Below are positions 49,901 through 57,998 of a DNA stretch of 64,000 nucleotides, one piece after another. How positions within the stretch are numbered: the stretch's first letter is position 1; every line of letters begins with the position of its first letter. Source of the stretch: Niveispirillum fermenti (GTDB lineage Bacteria; Pseudomonadota; Alphaproteobacteria; Azospirillales; Azospirillaceae); the NCBI RefSeq assembly GCF_048066175.1, contig NZ_JBLTXA010000002.1, positions 62,001 to 126,000 on the forward strand. The letters run 5' to 3'. The position numbers and the translations under genes are program-made. Under the pieces are notes generated by a model that saw only the letters and a program-made list of their open reading frames with translations, was not told where the DNA came from and did no database searches.

Positions 49901-50695
49901 TCAGAAGCCGGACCCGCCCTCCGGCATGACACCGGCCGCCCAGTCCAGTCCCCGGCGCAGCAGCGTATGGAACACCGGATTGTCCCAGGACCCGCGTTCC
50001 ACGCGAGGATAGAAATCCGTCAGCGGCTGCATGTCGTAATGGCCGCGGCAATGGCCCAGCGTCAGGTACAGGATGGTGCCCGACCCGATACGCCGCAGAT
50101 AAAGCACGGGATGGTCCTGCTGTTCCCATTGCGAGGTCGTGAACCGGTCCGTCCTGCCCGCGAAGCCCGCCGCCAGCAGCACCTCGATCTCCGCCAGGAT
50201 GGTCGACAGGTACAATTCATCCACCGTTTCGAACGGTTCGATGTCGGCCGTCAGCGGGTGGTCCCGGCCCGCCGCCGTCTTGTGTACCTGGTAGGGGCCG
50301 ATGGGCGGATGCCCCTGGAACATCGTGCCCAGCGTTTCCATGAAATGCGGTGCCAGATTCGGGGTGTCGACCAGCCCCTCGGCCGTGAAACGCAGGATGG
50401 AATTGGTGCCGTGCAGCGCATACCAGCGCCCGCCACCCGCGATGTAGCGCCGCAGCGCCTCCTGCTCGGGCAGCGACGGCGTGACGTCGCAGGTGTAGGA
50501 GACGATGAAGTCGGCAGCCATGATCGCCTCGATCCGGCTGTAATCCTCGAACACGCGGGTACGGATACAGGGATTGCCGCCCAGTATCTTCAAAATCTCC
50601 AGCCGGGCATGGTCGATATCATGATAGCGGCCACTGGCGATCAATACGGCGTTGATCGGCCTGGAGGGGGGTGATGGGGCTTCGCCATTCAGCAT
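49901..50695 (-). CDS. ThuA-like domain protein
   Basis: The protein has the ThuA (class I glutamine-amidotransferase-like) fold pattern. An N-terminal strand INAVLIASGRYHD is followed by the DFIVSYTCDVTP strand, the RRYIAGGGRWYALHG helix-strand unit and the C-terminal YLTLGHCRGHYD, then WDNPVFHTLLRRGLDWAAG. The family is tied to sugar metabolism by context but has no confirmed reaction. I used the ATG at 50695; it lacks a good Shine-Dalgarno, and the frame is open to 50848, so the start is uncertain. It leads the operon containing the first Rieske oxygenase and is divergent from a TetR gene. Confidence 0.82.
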   Translation of the reverse strand: MLNGEAPSPPSRPINAVLIASGRYHDIDHARLEILKILGGNPCIRTRVFEDYSRIEAIMAADFIVSYTCDVTPSLPEQEALRRYIAGGGRWYALHGTNSILRFTAEGLVDTPNLAPHFMETLGTMFQGHPPIGPYQVHKTAAGRDHPLTADIEPFETVDELYLSTILAEIEVLLAAGFAGRTDRFTTSQWEQQDHPVLYLRRIGSGTILYLTLGHCRGHYDMQPLTDFYPRVERGSWDNPVFHTLLRRGLDWAAGVMPEGGSGF

Positions 50696-50928
50696 GTGGG
50701 GCCATTTTTCGTGAAATGGTACGGCTGCTCCGCGTCGGATGGGCCGGCGGAGGGGGGCCAAAATCGCCAAGCGGTGCTGCTTGCAGTCAATTACGCTGAT
50801 AACATGACAACGTGACGGTTTCAAGGCGCCAATATGCTTGTGTTCCACCTTCAGCCAGCGTATCTAATGCGGGTGACCCCCAGTCGCATTGCCCGGGGAC
50901 CGCTCCCCTTATTTTACCGAGATTTCGG
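50696..50928. other. Divergent intergenic region between ThuA operon and TetR gene
   Basis: This 233-base gap must hold the promoters of the ThuA-Rieske operon (minus) and of the TetR gene (plus). I see no perfect palindrome like those at 8521 or 42539. The stretch around 50780-50825 is relatively AT-rich and is the most likely promoter area. Nothing else is recognisable. Confidence 0.4.
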
Positions 50929-51672
50929 ATGGACGAATCCACTAGCAACCTGACAGACCTGGAACCGGAGGGCTTCGCGCGACCGGACGCCGGGCTGCAG
51001 CAGCGGCGCAGCGCGGAAACGCGCATCGCCATCCTGGAAGCCACCATCGATTGCCTGGCCGAATTCGGCTATGCCCGCACCACCACGCTTCTGGTCGCCA
51101 GCAAGGCCCGCGCTTCACGCGGGGCCATGCTGCATCACTACCCGACCAAGCAGGCGCTGATCGAGGCGACGATCGAATACGCCTTCTATCAGCGCATGAA
51201 GAATTTCATGAAGAAGGTGACCAGCCTGACGGATGAGCAGCGTGTCTATGACAATGCCGCCATCCAGTTGAGCTGGCAGCAGTATCAGAGCCGGGAATAC
51301 AAGGCCTATCTGGAACTGCATGTCGCGGCCCGCACCGATCCCGAACTGCGCGAGATGTTCCTGCCGCGGGCCCGTCTATATGACCGCATCTGGCGGGACG
51401 AGGTGTGCCGCGCCTTCCCGGAATGGAACCACGATATCGAATTGCTGCACCGCGCCTCGGAATTCACGCGCGCGGCCCTGGAAGGGCTGATGCTGAACGT
51501 GGATATCTGGGACGATCCGGACGCTGAGAAGTTCGTGGTGGAACTGGTTTCCACCACGCTGCTGATGCTGCGTGACGGGCGCATTCCTTTCAAGAAGCCG
51601 GTCGAAGCCCCGCCGCCGCCAGCCCGCAAGCCGCGCAAGGCAGCGGCCAAGCCGGCGGCGAAGAAAGCCTGA
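50929..51672 (+). CDS. TetR-family regulator with basic Ala/Lys/Pro tail
   Basis: The 247-residue protein has a TetR HTH at about residues 25-75 (RIAILEATIDCLAEFGYART, then SKARASRGAMLHHYPTKQAL) and a helical ligand domain. It ends in a 25-residue tail rich in Pro, Lys and Ala (PPPPARKPRKAAAKPAAKKA) that resembles histone-H1-like extensions and is unusual in this family. I chose the ATG at 50929; upstream in-frame codons to 50812 look non-coding. It is divergent from the ThuA-Rieske operon and upstream of the second Rieske gene, so either or both may be targets. A strong hairpin terminator follows. Confidence 0.9.
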   Translation: MDESTSNLTDLEPEGFARPDAGLQQRRSAETRIAILEATIDCLAEFGYARTTTLLVASKARASRGAMLHHYPTKQALIEATIEYAFYQRMKNFMKKVTSLTDEQRVYDNAAIQLSWQQYQSREYKAYLELHVAARTDPELREMFLPRARLYDRIWRDEVCRAFPEWNHDIELLHRASEFTRAALEGLMLNVDIWDDPDAEKFVVELVSTTLLMLRDGRIPFKKPVEAPPPPARKPRKAAAKPAAKKA

Positions 51673-51700
51673 CGGGGCGATAGCCACTATCGATATTTGC

Positions 51701-51762
51701 AGGAAGGGCGGCATGGGGTCCCCCCATGCCGGCCTTCCTGCTTTGTATTCCTTGGGTTTTTC
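51701..51762 (+). terminator. Terminator of the TetR gene
   Basis: A long stem pairs 51701-51719 with 51723-51741 (18 of 19 positions). T-rich sequence ending in GGGTTTTT follows (51742-51762). It is 28 bases after the TetR stop, so the second Rieske gene at 51893 should have its own promoter in the remaining 130 bases. Confidence 0.75.
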
Positions 51763-51892
51763 CGGTCCGCCGGGCGGGCAAAGGCGCACCTGCGCGTCAC
51801 TGTCAATACGCAAGCAGGCTGACATAAAACAATCAGGATTGCTTTTCTTATGACCGGATGTTAGCGTCCTTCTGAATACGGGAGGAACAAGA

Positions 51893-53275
51893 ATGACAAA
51901 GGAAACCGCTTCGCCGGCCGGCTGCGGCGCACGCAGCCCGGGCCCGAGCTGGAACGATTATGCCGAGCGGGATACCAACCCCGTTCCCGATTTCCTGATC
52001 GCCGACAGCAGCCCGGACCTTGGGTCCGCCCCCATTGCCGCCAGCCGCTATACCAGCCCCGATTTCTTCCGCCAGGAATGCGAGAAGATGTGGCCCGCTG
52101 TCTGGCAGTTCGCCGCGCGGGAAGAGGAACTGCCCGAGCCCGGTGATTATGTGCTGTACGAGAATGCCGGCCGCTCCTATCTGGTCACCCGTCAGCCGGA
52201 CGGATCCGTCCGTGCCTTCCACAATGTCTGCCTGCATCGGGGACGCAAATTGCGCACCGAAAGCGGCTGGGCAGAGACTTTCCAGTGCCCTTTCCACGCC
52301 TTCACCTGGAATATCGACGGGTCCCTGAACCAGATACCCTGCCGGTGGGATTTCCCGCACCTGGCGGACGCGGAAATGAAGCTGCCGGAGGCGGCCGTTG
52401 CCCGCTGGCAGGGATATATCTTCGTGCGCGAAAGCCACGAAGGCCCGTCGATCGAGGAATTCCTGGCCCCGCTGCCGGATCATTTCCAGCGCTGGCGGCA
52501 TGATGAATGCGTCACCAGCGTCTGGGTGGCCAAGGTGGTCAAGGCCAACTGGAAGGTGACGGCTGAAGCCTTCATGGAGGCGTATCATTCCATCGCCACC
52601 CACCCGCAGATCCTGCCGTTTGCCGGTGATTCCAACACAAAGTACAGCGTCTATGGCGACAATGTGAACCTGGCGATCACGCCGTTTGCCGTCACCTCGC
52701 CGCACCTGCTGGACCAGGAATTATCGGAACAATGGATCATCGATCAGATGATCAAGTATAATGGCCGATCCGCGCAGGCAAATCTCAACATCACCGTTCC
52801 GATGGACAGTACGGCGCGTCGTGAACTGGCCGCGGTCAACCGCCAGCGGCTGGGACAGGATGCGGGCCGGGATTTCAGCGCGATCAGCGATGCGGAGATG
52901 ATTGACGCCTTCACCTACAATGTGTTTCCCAATTTTTCTCCCTGGGGCGGCTTTCCGCCCAATGTCGTCTATCGCTGGCGCCCCTGGCCGGACCAGGATC
53001 ATACCTTGATGGAAGTGCGGCGGATCACCCGTGTTGCCCCTGGTGCGCCCCGGCCGCCTTGCCCGCCCATGCGCCTGCTGGCCGAGGACGAGGCCTGGGG
53101 ATCGGTGCCTGAACTGGGGGCGCTGGGGGCGGTCTTCGACCAGGATTGGGCGAACCTGCCCTATGTTCAGGAAGGGTTGAAAGCGTCGAAGAACGATCGC
53201 GTCAACCTGGGCAATTATCAGGAAAGCCGTATCCGCCAGTTCGCCCAGACACTGGACAAGTATCTGGCGCGCTGA
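51893..53275 (+). CDS. Rieske ring-hydroxylating oxygenase, alpha subunit (second)
   Basis: The 460-residue protein has Rieske ligands Cys113, His115, Cys132 and His135 (CLH and CPFH). The mononuclear-iron motif is EAFMEAYHSIATHP, again with Glu at the bridging position. It is similar in layout to the first Rieske protein (48457-49857), including the ANWKVTAEAF segment, but is clearly a different enzyme. A GGGAGGAA Shine-Dalgarno precedes the ATG at 51893. It is monocistronic: the TetR terminator lies upstream and a strong terminator lies downstream at 53352-53390. It also has no adjacent electron-transfer partner. Confidence 0.93.
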   Translation: MTKETASPAGCGARSPGPSWNDYAERDTNPVPDFLIADSSPDLGSAPIAASRYTSPDFFRQECEKMWPAVWQFAAREEELPEPGDYVLYENAGRSYLVTRQPDGSVRAFHNVCLHRGRKLRTESGWAETFQCPFHAFTWNIDGSLNQIPCRWDFPHLADAEMKLPEAAVARWQGYIFVRESHEGPSIEEFLAPLPDHFQRWRHDECVTSVWVAKVVKANWKVTAEAFMEAYHSIATHPQILPFAGDSNTKYSVYGDNVNLAITPFAVTSPHLLDQELSEQWIIDQMIKYNGRSAQANLNITVPMDSTARRELAAVNRQRLGQDAGRDFSAISDAEMIDAFTYNVFPNFSPWGGFPPNVVYRWRPWPDQDHTLMEVRRITRVAPGAPRPPCPPMRLLAEDEAWGSVPELGALGAVFDQDWANLPYVQEGLKASKNDRVNLGNYQESRIRQFAQTLDKYLAR

Positions 53276-53351
53276 GCGCCAGTTTTGCCTTGAAGTGGCC
53301 ATCCCTTCTTTGGGGTGGCCCTCCTTCAGGGGCTCCTTCCAAAAAAACTTC

Positions 53352-53390
53352 GGCCGCCGTTCCGGGATTTGGGAACGGCGGCCTTTTCTT
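53352..53390. terminator. Bidirectional terminator between second Rieske gene and crotonase
   Basis: GGCCGCCGTTCC (53352-53363) pairs perfectly with GGAACGGCGGCC (53372-53383), followed by TTTTCTT on the plus strand. On the minus strand a run of seven T follows three bases after the stem (AAAAAAA at 53341-53347 in the given strand). It separates converging genes and looks efficient in both directions. Confidence 0.9.
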
Positions 53391-53415
53391 TGCGGGATGT
53401 CGGATTGCGGATCCG

Positions 53416-54186
53416 TCATACCGTGAGGAAAGGGGCGGGCGCCTTGGTCAGGAAGGCCGTGCGTGCCCGCGCGTAATCGGCGCCGGTAAGAAGCAGGGCC
53501 TGCGCCTGCGCCTCGAAATCCAGCAGCGGGTTGAGGCCCTGCGGCCCCCGCGCCAGGGCGGTCTTGGTCAGGGCGATGGCCTCCGGCGCCGCACTGGCCA
53601 GGCGGCGCGCCTTTTCCTTCGCCAATGCCAAGGCGCCATCGGGCGATATGTGATCGACAAGGCCGGCGGCATGCGCCTGGCCCGCATCCAGCACCTCGCA
53701 CAGCATCATGAATTCCCGTGCCGCACCGGCGCCCAGGCGCTGTGGCAGGGTCCAGAGCAGGCCAAGATCGGGGATCAGGCCTACACGGCCGAAGGCGGCA
53801 CAGAACCGGGCTGCCGGACCGGCGATGACGATGTCGCAGGCCAGGGCAATGGACAATCCTGCCCCGAAGGCCGCGCCATCCACGGCTGCCACCGTCGCCT
53901 TGCGGCCTGCCGCCAGGGCGCGGATGATCCGGTGCAGATCGCGCATGGTGGCCAGCATGCGCATGGGGTCGTCACCGTCCAGCCCGGACAGGTCACCGCC
54001 GGCACAAAAGGCTCTGCCATCCCCGGCCAGCAGGATGGACCGGCAGGCAGCATCGCCCTGCAATGCCTCCAGCGTGGCGATCAGCGGAACGGCCAGTTCC
54101 GGCACCAGGGCGTTGCGCTTTTCAGGCAGGCTCAACGTGACAAGGGCAACGCCGTCCGCCAGCGTGCAGGAAACGGTTTCGGACAT
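53416..54186 (-). CDS. Enoyl-CoA hydratase/isomerase family protein, PaaG-like active site
   Basis: The 256-residue crotonase has oxyanion motifs CAGGDLSGL and DGAAFGAGLSIALACD. In the active site the sequence AAFGRVGLIPDLGLLW replaces the usual F-x-x-P-E motif, as in PaaG (FSKLGLIPDCGG), and the first catalytic Glu is also absent. This suggests an isomerase or related reaction using the Asp rather than hydration. It could serve as the ring-epoxide isomerase missing from the paa operon or act in the island's own CoA pathway. It is the last gene of the minus-strand run that begins at 63562, separated from the MFS gene by a structured repeat. Confidence 0.88.
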   Translation of the reverse strand: MSETVSCTLADGVALVTLSLPEKRNALVPELAVPLIATLEALQGDAACRSILLAGDGRAFCAGGDLSGLDGDDPMRMLATMRDLHRIIRALAAGRKATVAAVDGAAFGAGLSIALACDIVIAGPAARFCAAFGRVGLIPDLGLLWTLPQRLGAGAAREFMMLCEVLDAGQAHAAGLVDHISPDGALALAKEKARRLASAAPEAIALTKTALARGPQGLNPLLDFEAQAQALLLTGADYARARTAFLTKAPAPFLTV

Positions 54187-54215
54187 TCATTCTCTCCAGG
54201 GTGGGCGGGCCGCAG

Positions 54216-54351
54216 GCTGGAGCGTATTCGCGTTGACGGGAAACACGAGCTCCAGCTTTCAGTTTCCAAAGCGCCGACGCCGCATCCGCGGCACGGACCG
54301 CACGGTGGCAGTCGCCGCCGGAGCGGTTTTCCAGTCAAAGGACAACCGCTC
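54216..54351. repeat. Structured intergenic repeat element, copy B
   Basis: The left hairpin pairs GCTGGAG (54216-54222) with CTCCAGC (54250-54256), with further imperfect pairing inside. The right hairpin pairs 54321-54332 with 54340-54351 at 11 of 12 positions. The core between them contains GTGGCAGTCGCCGCCGGA (54305-54322), identical to 36280-36297 in copy A at the same place relative to the right hairpin. The hairpin arms of the two copies are unrelated in sequence but equally well paired. The element lies between the crotonase start and the MFS stop, which it touches. Confidence 0.65.
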
Positions 54352-55712
54352 TAACCGTTGCCGGCGGCGGCCACGGCCCGGCGCATGGCGCCAAGACCGC
54401 TGGTGAACAAAAGTGATGCTGACAGCATCAACAGGATGCCGGCGCAGGCGATGGCCGGACCCAGCCGGGTCTCGTCACCAAAGACATAATCCGTCATGGC
54501 GGCCACGATGAACGGGCCGCCCGCAGCGCCGACCAGGCCGGTGGCCAGCACATAAAGCGCCGATGCCCGCCCCCGCAATGGCCGGGGCGTGGCGATCTGC
54601 AGCGCGGCCGGACCGATGCTGGCGCAGGAAATGGTCAGGAAATAGACCAGACCGAAGCCCAGGATGGTCATCCAGCCCGCCGGCGCCAGATAGGCGGCCG
54701 CCAGCAAGGGGGCGGCACAGAGGCTCAACACCCGGAACCAGCGCAGATGCGCGTCGAGTATCCCGCGGCGGAACATCCGGTCGACGATCCAGCCATGGGT
54801 CATCAGGCCCAGCAGCGGGGCCACGATCTGCGCCACGCCCAGCCACAATCCCGCATCCTTCAACGACCAGCCGTGAATGCGCGAAAGGAAGGTGGGGGTC
54901 CACATCTGAATGGCGACGATACCCGCCTGGACCAGTGCGAACCCGAGATTATGCGCCAGGTAGAAGCGAGCGTGCGGGCGCATGTGGCGGAACAGGGCGC
55001 CAAATCCCGGCTCGGTCATGTCCGTTGCGGACAATGGCAGCGATCGCGTCCGCGTTTCCGGCAGCAGAAAGACCAGAAAGGCCAGCAGCATTCCCGGTAC
55101 GCCGGTTATGATGAAGACCAGTTGCCATGCCTTGACCTCCCCCAGCAGCGGAAGGGTCCGGGCGCCGGCATCCAGCAGCATGCCCACCAGGGGCCCGCCC
55201 ACCAGAAAGGCCAGGCCGGTACCGACGGTGCCGCCGATGACGAAGACCGACAGGGCCGTCGACAGCCGCGACGGTGGAAAGAGATCGGCCATGATGGCGA
55301 AGGTGGCCGGGGTCAGCGACGCCTCGCCGGCACCGACCCCGGCCCTGGCCGCGAACAATTGCCAGAAGGATTGCGCCAGCCCGCAGCAGGTGGCGGCGAT
55401 GCTCCAGAAAGTGACACCCACCCAGATGATCATCCGCCGGCTGTACCGGTCCACGGCCCAGCCGATGGGAATGGCGGCCAGCACATAGAACAGGGCAAAG
55501 GCCACGCCCTGCAGAAGGCTGACCTGCACATCGGTCAGCCCCAGGTCTGCCTTGATGGGTGGGATCAGCAGCGCCAGGATCTGCCGGTCCAGCATCGCCA
55601 CGAAATAGAGCATGCCGAGGATGACGACGGACAGCCAGCGCCCGGATGAGGAGAGTTCTTTTCCACTATCCGTCGTCCCGCCGCTTCCCGCGGTCCCGGT
55701 CGCCGAAATCAT
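54351..55712 (-). CDS. MFS transporter, Spinster-like
   Basis: The 453-residue protein has about 12 helices. The loop 2-3 motif is GWAVDRYSRRMII, and the N-terminal YFVAMLDRQILALLIPPIKADL is characteristic of the Spns/sphingolipid-type MFS group common in sphingomonad catabolic clusters. ARAGVGAGEASLTPATFAIMADLFPPSRLSTALSVF (in pieces) is the helix 4-5 signature of that group. The ATG at 55712 has AAGGAA eight bases upstream and is preferred to the one at 55751. It lies 86 bases after the cytochrome gene and probably imports the compound degraded by the island. Confidence 0.9.
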   Translation of the reverse strand: MISATGTAGSGGTTDSGKELSSSGRWLSVVILGMLYFVAMLDRQILALLIPPIKADLGLTDVQVSLLQGVAFALFYVLAAIPIGWAVDRYSRRMIIWVGVTFWSIAATCCGLAQSFWQLFAARAGVGAGEASLTPATFAIMADLFPPSRLSTALSVFVIGGTVGTGLAFLVGGPLVGMLLDAGARTLPLLGEVKAWQLVFIITGVPGMLLAFLVFLLPETRTRSLPLSATDMTEPGFGALFRHMRPHARFYLAHNLGFALVQAGIVAIQMWTPTFLSRIHGWSLKDAGLWLGVAQIVAPLLGLMTHGWIVDRMFRRGILDAHLRWFRVLSLCAAPLLAAAYLAPAGWMTILGFGLVYFLTISCASIGPAALQIATPRPLRGRASALYVLATGLVGAAGGPFIVAAMTDYVFGDETRLGPAIACAGILLMLSASLLFTSGLGAMRRAVAAAGNG

Positions 55713-55798
55713 TGCCCGATTTCCTTCCACCGATACCATCCCGGCGACCATGGCCGGTCACCGGGATGAGGTTGCCGGCACAGGCCGACCCCGCCCTG

Positions 55799-56209
55799 TC
55801 AGTTGCGTGGTGCGCCCGCCGCGATCCAGGCCTGGATACGGGCGATTTCAGCCCCGTTCAACGGCGGGCCATCCATCGGCATGCGCACACCCACACCGCC
55901 GGCTTCCACATGCGTGCCCTTCAGCTTGTGCAGAAGATAGCTGCCGGCCGGATCGCCGGGCTGCACGCGCTTCAATGCCACTTCTTCCGACGGCATACCG
56001 ACCAGGCTGGCATAGGCGCCGCCCGGATGCAGGGCCATGCCGCCTGGTTCCTCCCCCGTCAGGTGGCAGGCGGCACAGCGGTTCTTCAGCAGCGGCACGA
56101 TATCCCGCTGGAAGCTGGGCGCATCGGCGGCCGCAGCGGGACCGGCAACAACCAGCCCCCCCAACAGCATCAGCGCTGCGATCCGGATCGAACGCGGGCG
56201 GGTCATCAT
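55799..56209 (-). CDS. Periplasmic c-type cytochrome-like protein
   Basis: The 136-residue protein has a signal peptide (cleavage after AAAA-D, about residue 29). It has one haem-attachment motif Cys45-Ala-Ala-Cys48-His49. The downstream GGMALHPGGAYASLVG and PGDPAGSYLLHKL resemble the planctomycete-type cytochrome C domain (PSCyt1), with methionines that could serve as the distal ligand. Its start overlaps the stop of the Tat-exported flavoprotein by ATGA, so the two are made together. An electron-acceptor role for that flavoprotein in the periplasm is the simplest explanation. Confidence 0.87.
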   Translation of the reverse strand: MMTRPRSIRIAALMLLGGLVVAGPAAAADAPSFQRDIVPLLKNRCAACHLTGEEPGGMALHPGGAYASLVGMPSEEVALKRVQPGDPAGSYLLHKLKGTHVEAGGVGVRMPMDGPPLNGAEIARIQAWIAAGAPRN

Positions 56210-57975
56210 CCCTCCTTGCCGCCGTCTGTGGCGTGCATGGCAGCGATATAGGCATAAGTCATGGCCGGGCCGATGGTGCCGCCCGCCCCGAAATAGGCAC
56301 CGCGGGTCGGCGATGCCACGCAATTGCCGGCCCCGTAGAGGCCGGGGATGGGCTGGTTGCCCATCGCCAGGACCTGTCCCTTCTCGTTGGTCAGGGGGCC
56401 GCCGCTGGTGTCGAGCGCGCCGGGCGCCAGGATGATGGCGTAATAGGGCCCCTTGTCCTGGAACGGATACATGGTCGGGTTGGGCATGCCGCCTGTCCTG
56501 GCCTTGCTGCCGGGCCGCAGGATGGAGAAATAGCCCTGCCATTCCCGGTCATAGCCATGCAGACCACGGTCGAAATCCGGGTCGCGGCCGTCGCGGGCAT
56601 AGCGGTTGAACCGGTCGATCGTCTGCCGGGTCCGGGCCAAGAAATCCCTCGCCAACGTCACTCCGCCGGTCCGACCGGCCAGCGATTGCAGGCGTGCGGC
56701 GATGTTTTCCGCCAGTTGATCCAGGCTGTCCCCCTTGATCAGATAGGAGGCCGCATCGGGATTTTCCGGCAGCGGATAGTTGCCGCCATAGGCGTCCAGG
56801 GCCCGATGGTCGAACAGCATGAACAGCAACTGGTTGGGGTAGTCGGCATTCACCGGGTCATAGACGTAATGGACCTTGGTCCGGTCATTGTAGTTGCGCT
56901 TTTCATTGACGACACGGTGGCCATATTTGTTGACCAGGACCATGGAATCCGATGGTACGAAGAACACGCCGACACCCATGACGCGGTTCTCCAGCGCCTG
57001 GTCCAGCACCACCTGCGTGTACCAGGCGGTGGACAGCGTGCCGGGCACAGCACCGGCGGACGCCGCCATGCCGATGAAATCACCCTGCGACTGCGGCACG
57101 GCGCAGGACCCGTACAGCATGGTCTGGTGCAGTTGCAGCAGGTCGGTATTGTGGGCGAAGCCACCCGTGGCGAAGATCACCCCCTTGCGCGCGCCGATGG
57201 TGACGGTGCGCTCACCCGTGCGCGCCTCCAGCCCGATCACGCGGCCTTCCTCCAGCACCAGCTTCGTGGCGCGATGGCCCGTCAGGATGGGCGCGCCGCG
57301 CGATGTCAGCCAGGTCTCACAAGCGTCCGTGATGCGCCCGCCATGGCCCACGGTGCCGGCCAGGGTCTCGCCATTCTCGTCCTTCGGTGCCAGGGCGCGG
57401 CCCACCGGGACCTTGTTCTCGGGCAGATGGTCGGCATAGTCGGGGGACGGCTTCTTGTCCGTGCCTACCGTGAAAAGGCCGAATTCGACGGCCCCCAGCG
57501 CCTTCATCTTGTCGACCATGGGGGCGCCATTGTCGTAGAAGGCTTCCAGCAGCTTGTAGGACCGTTCATCCAGACCAAGGGTCGGATGGTCGGCATTATA
57601 GTCGTTGGGGAACGCATAGCGGCACATGTAGCGCATGGCATCCGGCTTGGGGTCGGTCAGCCCCAGTTCGGACAAGAGCGGGTGATTGGGCACCCAGGCC
57701 ACGCCACCGGATTTGCGCGTCGTGCCGCCCAGCATGGGGGAGGCTTCCAGCAGCACGACCCTGGCGCCGCGATCGGCGGCGATGACAGCCGCCGTGCAGC
57801 CCGCGGCCCCACCGCCGACCACGACGATATCGGCCTCGACATCCCATGTACGGGCGGTCTTGCCATCATCCGCCTGGGCACAGCCGGCCAGCAGGGCGGA
57901 TCCGGCGGCCATCCCGGCACCGGCACCTGTCAATATCCTGCGCCGGCTGAGGCCTGGCTGTTCATGTTGCGTCAT
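56206..57975 (-). CDS. Tat-exported FAD-dependent dehydrogenase (KstD/fumarate-reductase-like)
   Basis: The 589-residue flavoprotein begins with a twin-arginine signal SRRRIL (residues 10-15) and a hydrophobic stretch ending in LLAGC (Cys32), so it may be a Tat-exported lipoprotein. The FAD loop GGGAAG is at about 54-59, followed by LLEASPMLGGTTRKSGG, typical of the 3-ketosteroid-dehydrogenase/fumarate-reductase FAD_binding_2 family. The C-terminal GLYGAGNCVASPTRGAYFG is the matching end motif. KstD proteins introduce a double bond next to a ring ketone and are normally cytoplasmic; export is unusual. It is coupled to the cytochrome gene and lies 23 bases after a SnoaL-like gene. Confidence 0.9.
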   Translation of the reverse strand: MTQHEQPGLSRRRILTGAGAGMAAGSALLAGCAQADDGKTARTWDVEADIVVVGGGAAGCTAAVIAADRGARVVLLEASPMLGGTTRKSGGVAWVPNHPLLSELGLTDPKPDAMRYMCRYAFPNDYNADHPTLGLDERSYKLLEAFYDNGAPMVDKMKALGAVEFGLFTVGTDKKPSPDYADHLPENKVPVGRALAPKDENGETLAGTVGHGGRITDACETWLTSRGAPILTGHRATKLVLEEGRVIGLEARTGERTVTIGARKGVIFATGGFAHNTDLLQLHQTMLYGSCAVPQSQGDFIGMAASAGAVPGTLSTAWYTQVVLDQALENRVMGVGVFFVPSDSMVLVNKYGHRVVNEKRNYNDRTKVHYVYDPVNADYPNQLLFMLFDHRALDAYGGNYPLPENPDAASYLIKGDSLDQLAENIAARLQSLAGRTGGVTLARDFLARTRQTIDRFNRYARDGRDPDFDRGLHGYDREWQGYFSILRPGSKARTGGMPNPTMYPFQDKGPYYAIILAPGALDTSGGPLTNEKGQVLAMGNQPIPGLYGAGNCVASPTRGAYFGAGGTIGPAMTYAYIAAMHATDGGKEG

Positions 57976-57998
57976 GATCGTTTCCTCACCCTGTATCG

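Noticed and set aside
50696..50848. Upstream extension of the ThuA-like protein by 51 codons
   Set aside because: The extension (rich in Arg, Pro and Cys) does not look like a ThuA domain or a signal peptide, and it would occupy the whole divergent promoter region. The start at 50695 is preferred, although it lacks a good ribosome-binding site.
31222..51693. 13-base match CGATAGTGGCTAT at 31222-31234 and (inverted) 51681-51693
   Set aside because: A 13-base match between two places in 64 kb is expected by chance many times. The second site lies before a terminator, so a regulatory link is not supported.
51893..53275. Second Rieske gene as a tandem duplicate of the first
   Set aside because: The layouts are alike, but sequence differences extend over the whole length, including the substrate-binding half, and the genes are on opposite strands with separate promoters. 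They are paralogues, not a recent duplication.
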